A stretch of DNA of 21,066 nucleotides from JALTDM01 sp964421355 (lineage in GTDB: Bacteria > Bacteroidota > Bacteroidia > Bacteroidales > JALTDM01). The stretch spans positions 1 to 21,066 of the forward strand of contig CAYQWX010000029.1 of assembly GCA_964421355.1 (NCBI GenBank), given 5' to 3'. Under the pieces are notes generated by a model. The model was not told the DNA's origin. It was given only the letters and a program-made list of their open reading frames with translations, and ran no database searches. This document shows, one piece after another, positions 1 through 7,274 of the stretch (the first letter of the stretch is position 1; the number at the start of each line of letters is the position of its first letter). Both the position numbers and the translations under genes were made by a program.

Positions 1-54
1 AACTACCTCTATTTTCTGTTGCTCCAGATATTTTTTTATATTATCGTATTCCAT
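1..54 (-). CDS. 5' end of an unidentified gene (partial)
   Basis: An ATG at 54 opens a minus-strand frame that runs out of the window without a stop. The 18 visible residues are MEYDNIKKYLEQQKIEVV, a hydrophilic, helix-prone start with no signal peptide, so the product is probably cytoplasmic. It begins 25 bases after the stop of the PepSY-associated protein gene, in the same orientation and with no terminator between, so it is probably the next gene of that operon. The upstream stretch is purine-rich but has no strong Shine-Dalgarno. Eighteen residues are too few to assign a family. Confidence 0.5.
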   Translation of the reverse strand, partial: MEYDNIKKYLEQQKIEVV

Positions 55-79
55 ATTATTTTATTTCTTTTATACCTTT

Positions 80-643
80 TTAATAATAATACATCACCAA
101 CACCAATACAGGCACTACCATACCCAAGACAACCAACCACCACCCTCTCTTACTAAAACCGTATTTACCTTTAAGTATAAAAAGCCCGCTCAATGCCAAA
201 AATATCAATGATACAGCAAACACATCGGAATAATATGTCCAAAGCTTTACTGGATTATAATGTAAATAATTACACTCAGCAATAATGTATCTCTTATGTA
301 AAAATTCTATTTTTGCTTTTTGTTCAGTTAAATTAACTACAATATCTCCATTTTTCAAAAATATCTTCAATTTGTTTTTACTCGGGAAGTAATATTTTTT
401 TACATCATCTTGGGTTATATCAAAAGAGTTCAAAAGTTTATTTACAATGTCCTTATCTATTTTTTTATAATCGGAAGGAATATTCACCTGTTTTTCAACT
501 ACTTCCACACTATAGTTAGGATTCCAATCTCTTATATGATTAATAGCCAAACCGGAAATAGCATAAATAAGAATGGCACCGGTAAAAAAATAACCTATAT
601 CCCGATGCCAATCTCTTAAAAATTTTCTAAACTTAGGTCCCAT
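80..643 (-). CDS. PepSY-associated transmembrane protein
   Basis: A 187-residue membrane protein with the build of the PepSY-associated TM proteins common in Bacteroidota. It has an N-terminal motif (WHRDIGYFFTG, residues 12-22) leading into a first membrane helix, a periplasmic-type domain of about 100 residues, then a second helix (about 142-158), a short basic loop containing a GWW motif, and a third helix at the C-terminus. Family members are often linked to redox or iron-related membrane processes, but the role is poorly defined and no catalytic residues are visible. It follows the Bax-inhibitor gene by 18 bases and is probably cotranscribed with it. The start gives a sensible cytoplasmic basic N-terminus (MGPKFRKFLRDW). 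Family assignment is fairly confident; function is unknown. Confidence 0.75.
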   Translation of the reverse strand: MGPKFRKFLRDWHRDIGYFFTGAILIYAISGLAINHIRDWNPNYSVEVVEKQVNIPSDYKKIDKDIVNKLLNSFDITQDDVKKYYFPSKNKLKIFLKNGDIVVNLTEQKAKIEFLHKRYIIAECNYLHYNPVKLWTYYSDVFAVSLIFLALSGLFILKGKYGFSKRGWWLVVLGMVVPVLVLVMYYY

Positions 644-661
644 CTATATTTTCAATAGCAT

Positions 662-1435
662 TTATCTTTCATTAAGTTTAGATAATAAGCGTAAAATTTC
701 TATATATAACCATACCAAAGTAACCATTAAACCAAATGCCGCATACCATTCCATATATTTAGGTGCCCCCATGGATGAAGCTCTTTCTATAAAATCAAAA
801 TCCAATAATAAATTAAAAGCGGCAATACCCACTACAAATAAACTAAATCCAATACCTAATGCACTGCTACTTTCTATAAGTCCTACATTTATACCAAACA
901 TGCCCAATATAAACGACAAGAAATAAAATATTGCTATTCCCATAGTAGCACCAAAAATAATAGAACGGAATTTATCCGTAACTCTTATTATCCTTGCTTT
1001 GTACAAGAATAACATTCCAAAAAATGTAGCAAATGTCAAACCTACTGCTTGTGCCACAATACCGGGATACATCATGTTGAAGTATGCCGAAATGGCACCA
1101 AGAAACAATCCCTCTAATATAGCATACACAGGAGTGAGATAAGCAGACCATTTAGGTACAAAGGCATTAACCATTGCCACTACAAAACCTCCTATTGCTC
1201 CTCCTATCATCCATGGATATACGGCTGCCGATGCCGTTTGCACATCCGCTGCCCCAAAAAACTTACTCCAAGTATAATATGCACCTAATATAAGCAATGC
1301 AAAGATTACTAATGTTTTGTTAATTACACCTTGCACTGACATTGTGCCACTGCTAACAATTCCGCTTTGTGCTTCTTTTTCAAATATTTTAGCACTCAAT
1401 GCAGGATTGGAACCTCTTGCTATTTGATTTGCCAT
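662..1435 (-). CDS. Bax inhibitor-1 / YccA-like membrane protein
   Basis: A 257-residue protein with a hydrophilic N-terminus of about 40 residues (including RGSNPAL) followed by seven hydrophobic segments. This is the layout of the BaxI_1 branch of the TMBIM superfamily; the N-terminal RxxNPxL-like motif is typical of that branch. Superfamily members act as inner-membrane proteins, and some bacterial ones are pH-sensitive calcium leak channels. Here the substrate and role are inferred only from the family. The acidic residues near the C-terminus (LLLDFDFIE, about 209-217) match the conserved aspartate region of the superfamily. The gene is preceded by an unusually strong Shine-Dalgarno that overlaps the stop of the upstream AlkD-like gene, which suggests independent, efficient initiation inside the operon. 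Confidence 0.85.
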   Translation of the reverse strand: MANQIARGSNPALSAKIFEKEAQSGIVSSGTMSVQGVINKTLVIFALLILGAYYTWSKFFGAADVQTASAAVYPWMIGGAIGGFVVAMVNAFVPKWSAYLTPVYAILEGLFLGAISAYFNMMYPGIVAQAVGLTFATFFGMLFLYKARIIRVTDKFRSIIFGATMGIAIFYFLSFILGMFGINVGLIESSSALGIGFSLFVVGIAAFNLLLDFDFIERASSMGAPKYMEWYAAFGLMVTLVWLYIEILRLLSKLNER

Positions 1436-1443
1436 AATTTATT

Positions 1444-1450
1444 CCTCCTT
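1444..1450 (-). promoter_or_regulatory. Strong Shine-Dalgarno of the Bax-inhibitor gene
   Basis: On the minus strand this reads AAGGAGG, a near-perfect anti-16S complement, eight bases before the ATG at 1435. It overlaps the stop codon of the preceding gene at 1449-1451. Shine-Dalgarno motifs are generally weak or absent in Bacteroidota, and most other starts in this window have only A-rich leaders, so this site stands out. Confidence 0.7.
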
Positions 1451-2138
1451 ATTTTTTGTTAAACCTTTCTTTATAAAAATCAAGTTCAAATTGAACATCT
1501 TCTTCAAGCCATTGAGCAAGTTTTGTGCCCGTTTGGATAATTTCTGACAATACTTCCGATGCTTTATTATTCAAAAACAAATTTTTTCTTCCTACTAGTC
1601 TCAAAGCCGCACTTATTGACCGAGCCAACGGAAGAGAAGCATTAGGAGCATCATTTATTGCATTTTCCAAATAATTTGCCAATACCTCGTCTTCTATTTC
1701 CATTTTATTTTTCACCAAACTTCCTATCAAAATATATCCGGAACATTTAGCATATTCATTCTCGTGCGTTAAAAGCTGTGGCACAAGCAAATGTATAACT
1801 TCTTTTCTCAATTTAGGGAACAGATAACCTCCCGCTTGTTCTGCCAACTCTATGTTTGTAAAATCATTTGCTCTGCTCAATGCTCTTTCTGCATCTATTT
1901 TGTCAGGATCATCTATTAATAAAGATAATACCTTAAATTCCCTCACATCTTTTTTCCATAAGTCATCAGCCAATTCCATATCAGGATAAAATTTAGAGGC
2001 AATGTTTCTCAAATCTATAAGCGACAATCCGTAAATAATACGGTATTGCATTCCACCATTTTTTAATTGGTCGGCTATTTCTCCATTTTGTGCTGCTACT
2101 ACTTTTTTCAGCACATCAAAATATTTATCTGATGGCAT
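1449..2138 (-). CDS. AlkD-like HEAT-repeat protein (DNA alkylation repair family)
   Basis: A 229-residue, all-helical, soluble protein resembling the small DNA alkylation repair (AlkC/AlkD-like) proteins of Bacteroidota. Recognisable family stretches are YGLSLIDLRNIASKF (36-50), the LW-x-DVRE-x-KVLSLLIDDP region (60-78) and a run of helical HEAT-like repeats to the C-terminus. True AlkD excises cationic alkylated bases using a pocket lined by tryptophans and a key aspartate. In the corresponding stretch here (about 92-105, FTNIELAEQAGG) I see no such Trp/Asp pair, so glycosylase activity is doubtful and a DNA- or protein-binding scaffold role is possible. It sits six bases after phosphoglycerate kinase and 13 before the Bax-inhibitor gene, within a tight operon. 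The family is fairly confident; the activity is not. Confidence 0.75.
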   Translation of the reverse strand: MPSDKYFDVLKKVVAAQNGEIADQLKNGGMQYRIIYGLSLIDLRNIASKFYPDMELADDLWKKDVREFKVLSLLIDDPDKIDAERALSRANDFTNIELAEQAGGYLFPKLRKEVIHLLVPQLLTHENEYAKCSGYILIGSLVKNKMEIEDEVLANYLENAINDAPNASLPLARSISAALRLVGRKNLFLNNKASEVLSEIIQTGTKLAQWLEEDVQFELDFYKERFNKK

Positions 2139-2144
2139 AATACT

Positions 2145-3446
2145 TTATTTATTTCCTTCTATAAGCACTTTTATAGGTTCAATTCCCTCAGGACTGCCTC
2201 CTTCTATTGCTTTTAGGACAGCTCCTCCACCTGTAAATATATAATATTTAGGACTATCTACGGCTACAATATACAGACCGGGCAACAATCGTTTAAGCTC
2301 TTGCATGGTATCTCCACCTCCATACAACTTTATAGCTTCTCTATTGGTATCAATAAGTTCGTCAAGGGCAATAGTTCCTTCGTTAAAATGCGGAGTATAA
2401 CCCATTACAGCATTTACAAATATTGTATTTGCAGTAGCAAATACTTCTCTCACATGTTTGGTTTCAAAAGCTTCTTTTGCTACATCTAATATGTAGTTTA
2501 TTTGTTTCTTTTTCTTCAAATCATCAATGCTAAGTTTTCTATATTTCCCTTCTATCCTTCCTTCCATAGTGTAGGACTCTATTACATAAGGAAGTTCAAG
2601 TATCTTGCCGGGGAATTTTTCAGCATATTCTATAAACTTATGGGCTTGTGCCACATCATCTTCCGAGACTCCATTGACTTTTAAATCATATTTAGCAGCT
2701 AAATACGCATTATAAATAACTCCCCCCAGCACAAGATAGTCGGCTTTTTCTAACAAAGCAAAAAGAGGTCCTATTTTGGTATCAAATTTAGCCCCTGCCA
2801 CTACTGCAACAAATGGGCGTTTAGAATTATATATTCTATCCAAATTTCGTATTTCCTTTTGCATCAAGAAGCCTGCATAAGAAGGTAAGAACTTATTTAC
2901 CAATACGGTAGATGCATGTGGTTGCCAAGAACCAAAAGCATCATTTACAAATATATCTGCCAAACCAGCCAACTGGTGAGCAAATCTTAAAGCTTCTTCG
3001 CCGCCTACTTCTTCTCCATAAAACCATCTTGTATTAGGCAAATAAATAGCATCCAAATCACTGTTTTTCAACTCTTTAATCAAATGATTCACAGAAGTCT
3101 CTATGCTTAAATATCCTTTACCTTTTTCTTTATAAAAGTCGGGAACTGCAATATTTATATGCAATTTCTTTTTTAGGTATTCTACTATCGGCTGTACGGA
3201 AGTTTTTTCGCTAATAGTTATTTCTCCTGTTTTTTTATTACGAGGGCGTCCTACATGTGTCATCAATATTATTTTCCCTCCTTTCGCATTTATGTGATAT
3301 AAAGTTCCAATTGTCATATCTATACGATAAGGGTCATGTATTACTCCGTCTTTTACTACATTATGGTCCACTCTTACCAATACTACTTTGCCACGTAAAT
3401 CGGCATCTTGTATTTTTGGTAATTTATCTATTGTTTTCATTTTCAT
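2145..3446 (-). CDS. pgk: Divergent phosphoglycerate kinase
   Basis: A 433-residue protein with the full two-domain phosphoglycerate kinase fold signature, compared with about 395-420 for typical enzymes. The family reaction transfers phosphate from 1,3-bisphosphoglycerate to ADP in glycolysis. Conserved elements are R25/D27/N29 (RVDHNV), R41, H64 and R67 (HVGRP), R140 (NTRWFY), the VNDAFG stretch (168-172), K220 and K224 (AGAKFDTK), N345, the GGGD nucleotide loop ending at D379 and TGGGA (405-409). The HR pair in the family motif (A)HRAH(S/A)S is replaced by W174-Q175 in SWQPHAS, and the NGPxGxFE nucleotide motif reads NAVMGYTP. It lies between GT2 and AlkD-like genes rather than beside GAPDH or triosephosphate isomerase. 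Two ATGs (codons 1 and 3) could start translation. The fold is certain; whether it is the housekeeping enzyme is not. Confidence 0.85.
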   Translation of the reverse strand: MKMKTIDKLPKIQDADLRGKVVLVRVDHNVVKDGVIHDPYRIDMTIGTLYHINAKGGKIILMTHVGRPRNKKTGEITISEKTSVQPIVEYLKKKLHINIAVPDFYKEKGKGYLSIETSVNHLIKELKNSDLDAIYLPNTRWFYGEEVGGEEALRFAHQLAGLADIFVNDAFGSWQPHASTVLVNKFLPSYAGFLMQKEIRNLDRIYNSKRPFVAVVAGAKFDTKIGPLFALLEKADYLVLGGVIYNAYLAAKYDLKVNGVSEDDVAQAHKFIEYAEKFPGKILELPYVIESYTMEGRIEGKYRKLSIDDLKKKKQINYILDVAKEAFETKHVREVFATANTIFVNAVMGYTPHFNEGTIALDELIDTNREAIKLYGGGDTMQELKRLLPGLYIVAVDSPKYYIFTGGGAVLKAIEGGSPEGIEPIKVLIEGNK

Positions 3447-3457
3447 ATTTTTTTAGG

Positions 3458-4411
3458 TTAAACATTCAATTTTTCTTGTATCAAATATGTATTTCTATCA
3501 CTGGCAGAACGAGCTACAAGTTCTCCGAGAAAACCTGCTAAAAACATTTGAATACCAAGTATTACTAAAACTAAAGCAATATAAAACAACGGCTGTGCAA
3601 CAACCTCTCTTACAGGCAAATGCTGTGAAAGTCTATATATTTTTTCGGCAATTATCCATACAGTAATAACCCCTCCTATCAAAAACATTAGGGTTCCCCA
3701 CACACCAAAAAAGTGCATAGGTTTTTTCCCAAATTTAGTCATGAAAAGCACACTTAATAAATCCAAAAATCCATTTATAAACCTGCTAAAACCAAATTTG
3801 CTCACACCATATTTTCTTGCACGGTGTTCCACTACTTTTTCACCTATTCTCTTAAAGCCTGCTTGTTTTGCCAACACAGGGATATATCTATGCATTTCGC
3901 CATATACTTCTACACTTTTTACCACATCATTACGATATGCTTTAAGTCCGCAATTAAAGTCATGAAGTTTTATTCCGGTAAGCATTCGCGTAACAAAATT
4001 GAAAAATTTACTTGGAACAGTTTTGGATATGGGGTCATGTCTCACTTTTTTCCAACCCGAAATTAAATCATAACCATCTTCCTTTATCATCTTATACAAA
4101 GGTGGTATTTCATCAGGGCTATCTTGTAAATCGGCGTCCATTGTAATCACTACATCTCCTTGTGCTTCTGTAAAACCTGTTTGCAATGCTGCCGACTTAC
4201 CATAATTTCTACGAAACTTTATGCCTTTTACACTACTGTTATTATTAGTCAGTTCTCTGATTACATCCCACGATTTATCATTACTTCCGTCATCTATAAA
4301 AAGAATTTCATAACTAAAATTATTTTTATTCATTACCCGCTGTATCCAATCGTGTAACTCTCTTAACGACTCTTCTTCATTATATAGAGGTACTACTACA
4401 GAAATATCCAT
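3458..4411 (-). CDS. GT2 family polyprenyl-phosphate sugar transferase (DPM1/GtrB-like)
   Basis: A 317-residue enzyme with a cytoplasmic GT-A domain and two C-terminal membrane helices (about 234-255 and 273-297). Visible motifs are VVPLYNEEESL (6-16), the nucleotide-binding IDDGSNDKS (39-47), the metal-binding DAD (92-94) followed by QDSPDEIP, and HDFNCGLKAYR (150-160). This is the layout of dolichol-phosphate-mannose-synthase-like and GtrB/ArnC-like enzymes, which move a sugar from a nucleotide donor to undecaprenyl phosphate at the inner membrane. The product would feed a periplasmic GT-C enzyme; a candidate of that class (GT39) is encoded at 14,374-16,029. It follows the DUF4199 gene by 16 bases, a pairing common in Bacteroidota. 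The sugar cannot be read from sequence. Confidence 0.9.
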   Translation of the reverse strand: MDISVVVPLYNEEESLRELHDWIQRVMNKNNFSYEILFIDDGSNDKSWDVIRELTNNNSSVKGIKFRRNYGKSAALQTGFTEAQGDVVITMDADLQDSPDEIPPLYKMIKEDGYDLISGWKKVRHDPISKTVPSKFFNFVTRMLTGIKLHDFNCGLKAYRNDVVKSVEVYGEMHRYIPVLAKQAGFKRIGEKVVEHRARKYGVSKFGFSRFINGFLDLLSVLFMTKFGKKPMHFFGVWGTLMFLIGGVITVWIIAEKIYRLSQHLPVREVVAQPLFYIALVLVILGIQMFLAGFLGELVARSASDRNTYLIQEKLNV

Positions 4412-4427
4412 AACTATTTACTTTTTT

Positions 4428-4976
4428 TTAATCTTCCAATTCATCTTTATTCTCTTCCGTATCTACAACATCCAACGGATTAGGTTTTTTCATAACCAAT
4501 ATTCCAACCAACAAGGATAACAAAAATCCCCAAAATGCAAAAGAAATAATAGTTCCAATTGCCATGATTGTACCATTTATATATCTCAACGATTGTTCTA
4601 TATATTTGTCAGGCGTGCCATTTTCTATCATTTTTTGTTCGGCATCAGCTCGCATTGTCTCTAACATACTAGGGTCTAACCACTTAAAATATATCAACAC
4701 AAAAAAACCTACAATTATTCCTGCAAATAACGAAATCAAAAATCCTGAAGCTAATCCTCTACCATATCCCATTACACCTCCGTCATATTTATCACGCAGC
4801 ACTTTGGTGCCATAATAAAGTAATCCCCCCATAAATAAATAATTGAGCATTTGTAAAGCCATTGAAGTTTGTAAATGAAACACATAACCTATCAATGAAA
4901 TAACGACCAAAATTCCACCTAATATTCCTCCGTAATTCATTGAATTATACCATATCATATCTTTTTTCTTTTCCAT
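4428..4976 (-). CDS. DUF4199 family membrane protein
   Basis: A 182-residue protein with four hydrophobic segments (about 14-34, 39-57, 75-96 and 137-161). A hydrophilic loop rich in charged residues separates helices three and four, and the C-terminus is acidic (VDTEENKDELED). This matches the Bacteroidota-specific DUF4199 family, whose function is unknown. The GYGRGLASGFLISLFAG stretch (70-86) is the most characteristic part. The gene lies directly upstream of the GT2 gene, so a role with lipid-linked sugar synthesis, for example as a membrane partner, is a context inference only. It begins after the terminator of the PpiD-like gene, so it should be the first gene of its operon. I could not find an exact TAnnTTTG box in the roughly 40 bases available. 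Confidence 0.8.
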   Translation of the reverse strand: MEKKKDMIWYNSMNYGGILGGILVVISLIGYVFHLQTSMALQMLNYLFMGGLLYYGTKVLRDKYDGGVMGYGRGLASGFLISLFAGIIVGFFVLIYFKWLDPSMLETMRADAEQKMIENGTPDKYIEQSLRYINGTIMAIGTIISFAFWGFLLSLLVGILVMKKPNPLDVVDTEENKDELED

Positions 4977-5014
4977 AATATATAATTTTTTATTTGTTAA
5001 ATTTTATATTATCC

Positions 5015-5047
5015 TAAAAAAGGCTACCATATATACTGGTAGCCTTT
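5015..5047 (-). terminator. Rho-independent terminator of the PpiD-like gene
   Basis: A perfect 11-bp inverted repeat (AAAGGCTACCA at 5019-5029 and TGGTAGCCTTT at 5037-5047) encloses a 7-base loop. On the minus strand the stem runs into a T tract (six Ts ending at 5015). It begins 26 bases past the stop of the PpiD-like gene at 5074. On the plus strand the hairpin is followed only by TTTATATTG, so termination in that direction would be weaker. This is the clearest terminator in the window. Confidence 0.85.
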
Positions 5048-5073
5048 ATATTGTTATAAACTACTTATATTTT

Positions 5074-7185
5074 TTAATAAAACTTATATCTTTCATCTTT
5101 TATGTCTGCGGCTTTTTTCATTGCATCATATGCTTTATAATCTACACGATAAACAAAATCACGAGTCCATTTTTGTTTAACATTTTCAAGTGTAGTAACT
5201 CCTTTTTCTTCACCTTTATTTACTTTTAGCACAAATACTCCTTGATTTCCCATAATAGGTACTGACAATTTATTTTCAGGAATAGTGGTAGATACTGCTA
5301 TTACTTTGAATTCCATTCCTAATCCCGGAATAGTTATTGCACTAAAGGATACATCAGAAGCATTTTGCAAATCTAAATTCATCTTTTTGGAATAATCTTC
5401 AAGACTGGATGCGTTTTGTTTAAGCATTTCATCTGCAATCATTTCCCCTTTAATTTCTTTCAAGACATTTATTTTTATTTCTTCTTCCACTTCTTTAAGA
5501 GGTGCAGGTCCCTTAGGATGTATAGCCGCAAGTTTTGCTACTACAAATTTGTATCCTAAGTCAAATACATCTGATATTTCTCCTGTATCTGCTTTAAATG
5601 CCCATTTTATAAGATCTCTGGCATCCGATAATCCAGGTATTGCCTTATCCATCACTTTAAGGTTGCTTGCATACCTTTTCACAAGGGTATCACTTTTTTC
5701 TATTGTTTCATCAAACTGTTTTGCGGTTCTGTTTTCTCCTGCAAATTTGCTTGCTATAGAATAATAATATTGTAATGTTTGTTTACCAGGTTCTACATTT
5801 CTTACAATAGTAGCAACTTGTACTTTTTTTGTTTTAGGTCCTTGATCTTCTATTTCTACTATATGTATCCCAAATTTAGTAGTTACTTCTTTTATATCAC
5901 CTTTATTTGCAAAAAATACGGTATCTGTAAACGGTTGCACCATTTTTTTCATATCGAACCAGCCAAGGTCTCCTCCATCTACCAACGAGGCTTTATCAGC
6001 AGAATATTTTTGAGCAAGAGTAGTAAAATCGGCTTTACCTTCTTTAAGTAAATTCATTAAACTGTCTGCAAGAGCTTTTGCTTTGTCATAAGGTAATTTG
6101 TCATCAGGTTGTATTAATATATGACGGGCTTTAACACTATCAGGCAACATTCTTACATCTGATAGTTTTGATACTTTGTAAGCATTTTTTTCAAAATAAG
6201 GACCAAGTATTGCACCTTTTTCGTGAGAAAACATAAAAGTATCCAATTGGGCTGGTAATTCTCCTTGTTTATACCAAGTATCATCAAAAGGTACATCTGA
6301 GTTTAAGTTTACAAAAGCTTTGTCATCTTTTGAGGCTTTAAAATCCGAAACCAGTTTTGTTATCATTTGTTTTGCATATGCGTAATCCTGTTTAGAAGGC
6401 TTTGCATCAAATATTACATATTCCACATCTCTTGTTTCTTCGGGACGTTCGTATTGTTTTATGTTTTCATTGTAATATTCTTTTATTCTATTTTCGGGAA
6501 CATTTACGGTAGAATCAGGAATAGAAGTATAACTTTTCATTACATAGTTAAAATCTACACGATAGTTTTCTTCTTTCAAAAACATTTTTGCCAAAGGTTC
6601 CGGAACAGAATAACCTTCTTTAAGTAAATTATTAAATTTTTGAAGTTTGCGGTTTTCCACCAACACCTTTTCAAAAGCTAACCAACTTGCTCTTGCATTG
6701 CCGGTAGGATCGTCGTCCAAATGCTTCAAAAACAATATTACACGTGATTTATCAAATTGTCCTGTTTGTGGATTTTTGAATATCGGTATTTGTTTTATTT
6801 GAGGGTCAATATTTTGTCCTTGTACCATATCCAAAAGTTCGTCTGGAGTAACTGTTATACCAAGCTCTTTATATTCATCTCCCATCACATAATTCATAAC
6901 AAGTGTTTCCCATGCTTGTTGTCTTATTTGCTCCATAGTAGCATCATCTAATCCGCTTTTGTTAGAATTCCTTTTATAATTATCAACCAATTGATCTACA
7001 AGTGCCTGATATTCTTGATATTGCACTGATTTCCCATTTATTTCTGCTATTTCATAAGTTTTACTTCTCATAAGAGCAGAACCATTCTTAATAAAATCTC
7101 CTAAAATGAATGCAAATAATGCCAATCCGATAATAATTGATACAAAAAGACCTGCTTTATTACGCAATGTTTCAAGTACTGCCAT
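5074..7185 (-). CDS. ppiD: PpiD-like periplasmic chaperone / peptidyl-prolyl isomerase
   Basis: A 703-residue inner-membrane-anchored protein with the PpiD layout. It has a short cytoplasmic N-terminus, one membrane helix (about 12-32), a SurA_N-like helical chaperone domain (about 40-245), a parvulin-type PPIC rotamase domain (about 350-447, with KARHILI at 352-358, VDGGDLGWF at 402-410 and FGIHIVEI at 438-445), and a long C-terminal chaperone-like region. PpiD proteins bind translocated proteins leaving the Sec channel and help outer-membrane and periplasmic proteins fold. Size and architecture agree with Bacteroidota members annotated as SurA N-terminal-domain proteins. It appears monocistronic: a spacer of 89 bases separates it from the transketolase half upstream, and a strong hairpin terminator follows. 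The family is confident; rotamase activity is assumed. Confidence 0.9.
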   Translation of the reverse strand: MAVLETLRNKAGLFVSIIIGLALFAFILGDFIKNGSALMRSKTYEIAEINGKSVQYQEYQALVDQLVDNYKRNSNKSGLDDATMEQIRQQAWETLVMNYVMGDEYKELGITVTPDELLDMVQGQNIDPQIKQIPIFKNPQTGQFDKSRVILFLKHLDDDPTGNARASWLAFEKVLVENRKLQKFNNLLKEGYSVPEPLAKMFLKEENYRVDFNYVMKSYTSIPDSTVNVPENRIKEYYNENIKQYERPEETRDVEYVIFDAKPSKQDYAYAKQMITKLVSDFKASKDDKAFVNLNSDVPFDDTWYKQGELPAQLDTFMFSHEKGAILGPYFEKNAYKVSKLSDVRMLPDSVKARHILIQPDDKLPYDKAKALADSLMNLLKEGKADFTTLAQKYSADKASLVDGGDLGWFDMKKMVQPFTDTVFFANKGDIKEVTTKFGIHIVEIEDQGPKTKKVQVATIVRNVEPGKQTLQYYYSIASKFAGENRTAKQFDETIEKSDTLVKRYASNLKVMDKAIPGLSDARDLIKWAFKADTGEISDVFDLGYKFVVAKLAAIHPKGPAPLKEVEEEIKINVLKEIKGEMIADEMLKQNASSLEDYSKKMNLDLQNASDVSFSAITIPGLGMEFKVIAVSTTIPENKLSVPIMGNQGVFVLKVNKGEEKGVTTLENVKQKWTRDFVYRVDYKAYDAMKKAADIKDERYKFY

Positions 7186-7227
7186 ATTCTTCTATTTTTA
7201 CTTTATTTTACCTTAAAAATTAAGGTG

Positions 7228-7235
7228 CTAAAATA
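7228..7235 (-). promoter_or_regulatory. Possible -7 box for the PpiD-like gene
   Basis: On the minus strand TATTTTAG lies 42 bases before the ATG at 7185, in the 89-bp gap after the transketolase half. It differs from TAnnTTTG at one position and is followed by CACC, but no TTG sits at the usual upstream distance. A short palindrome (CCTTAA-AAA-TTAAGG, 7211-7225) lies just downstream of it. Support is weak. Confidence 0.3.
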
Positions 7236-7274
7236 CTACAATTTTTTCTATTTTTTTTTGTTTTATAAAAAAAG

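Noticed and set aside
7211..7225. CCTTAA-AAA-TTAAGG palindrome as a terminator of the transketolase half
   Set aside because: The six-pair AT-rich stem is too weak, and it lies between the possible -7 box and the start of the PpiD-like gene rather than directly before a T tract on the transcript of interest.
7186..7274. Possible remnant of the transketolase C-terminal half caused by a frameshift
   Set aside because: The 89 bases are A/T runs without any transketolase-like reading in any frame, and the N-terminal half ends at the usual place for split genes.
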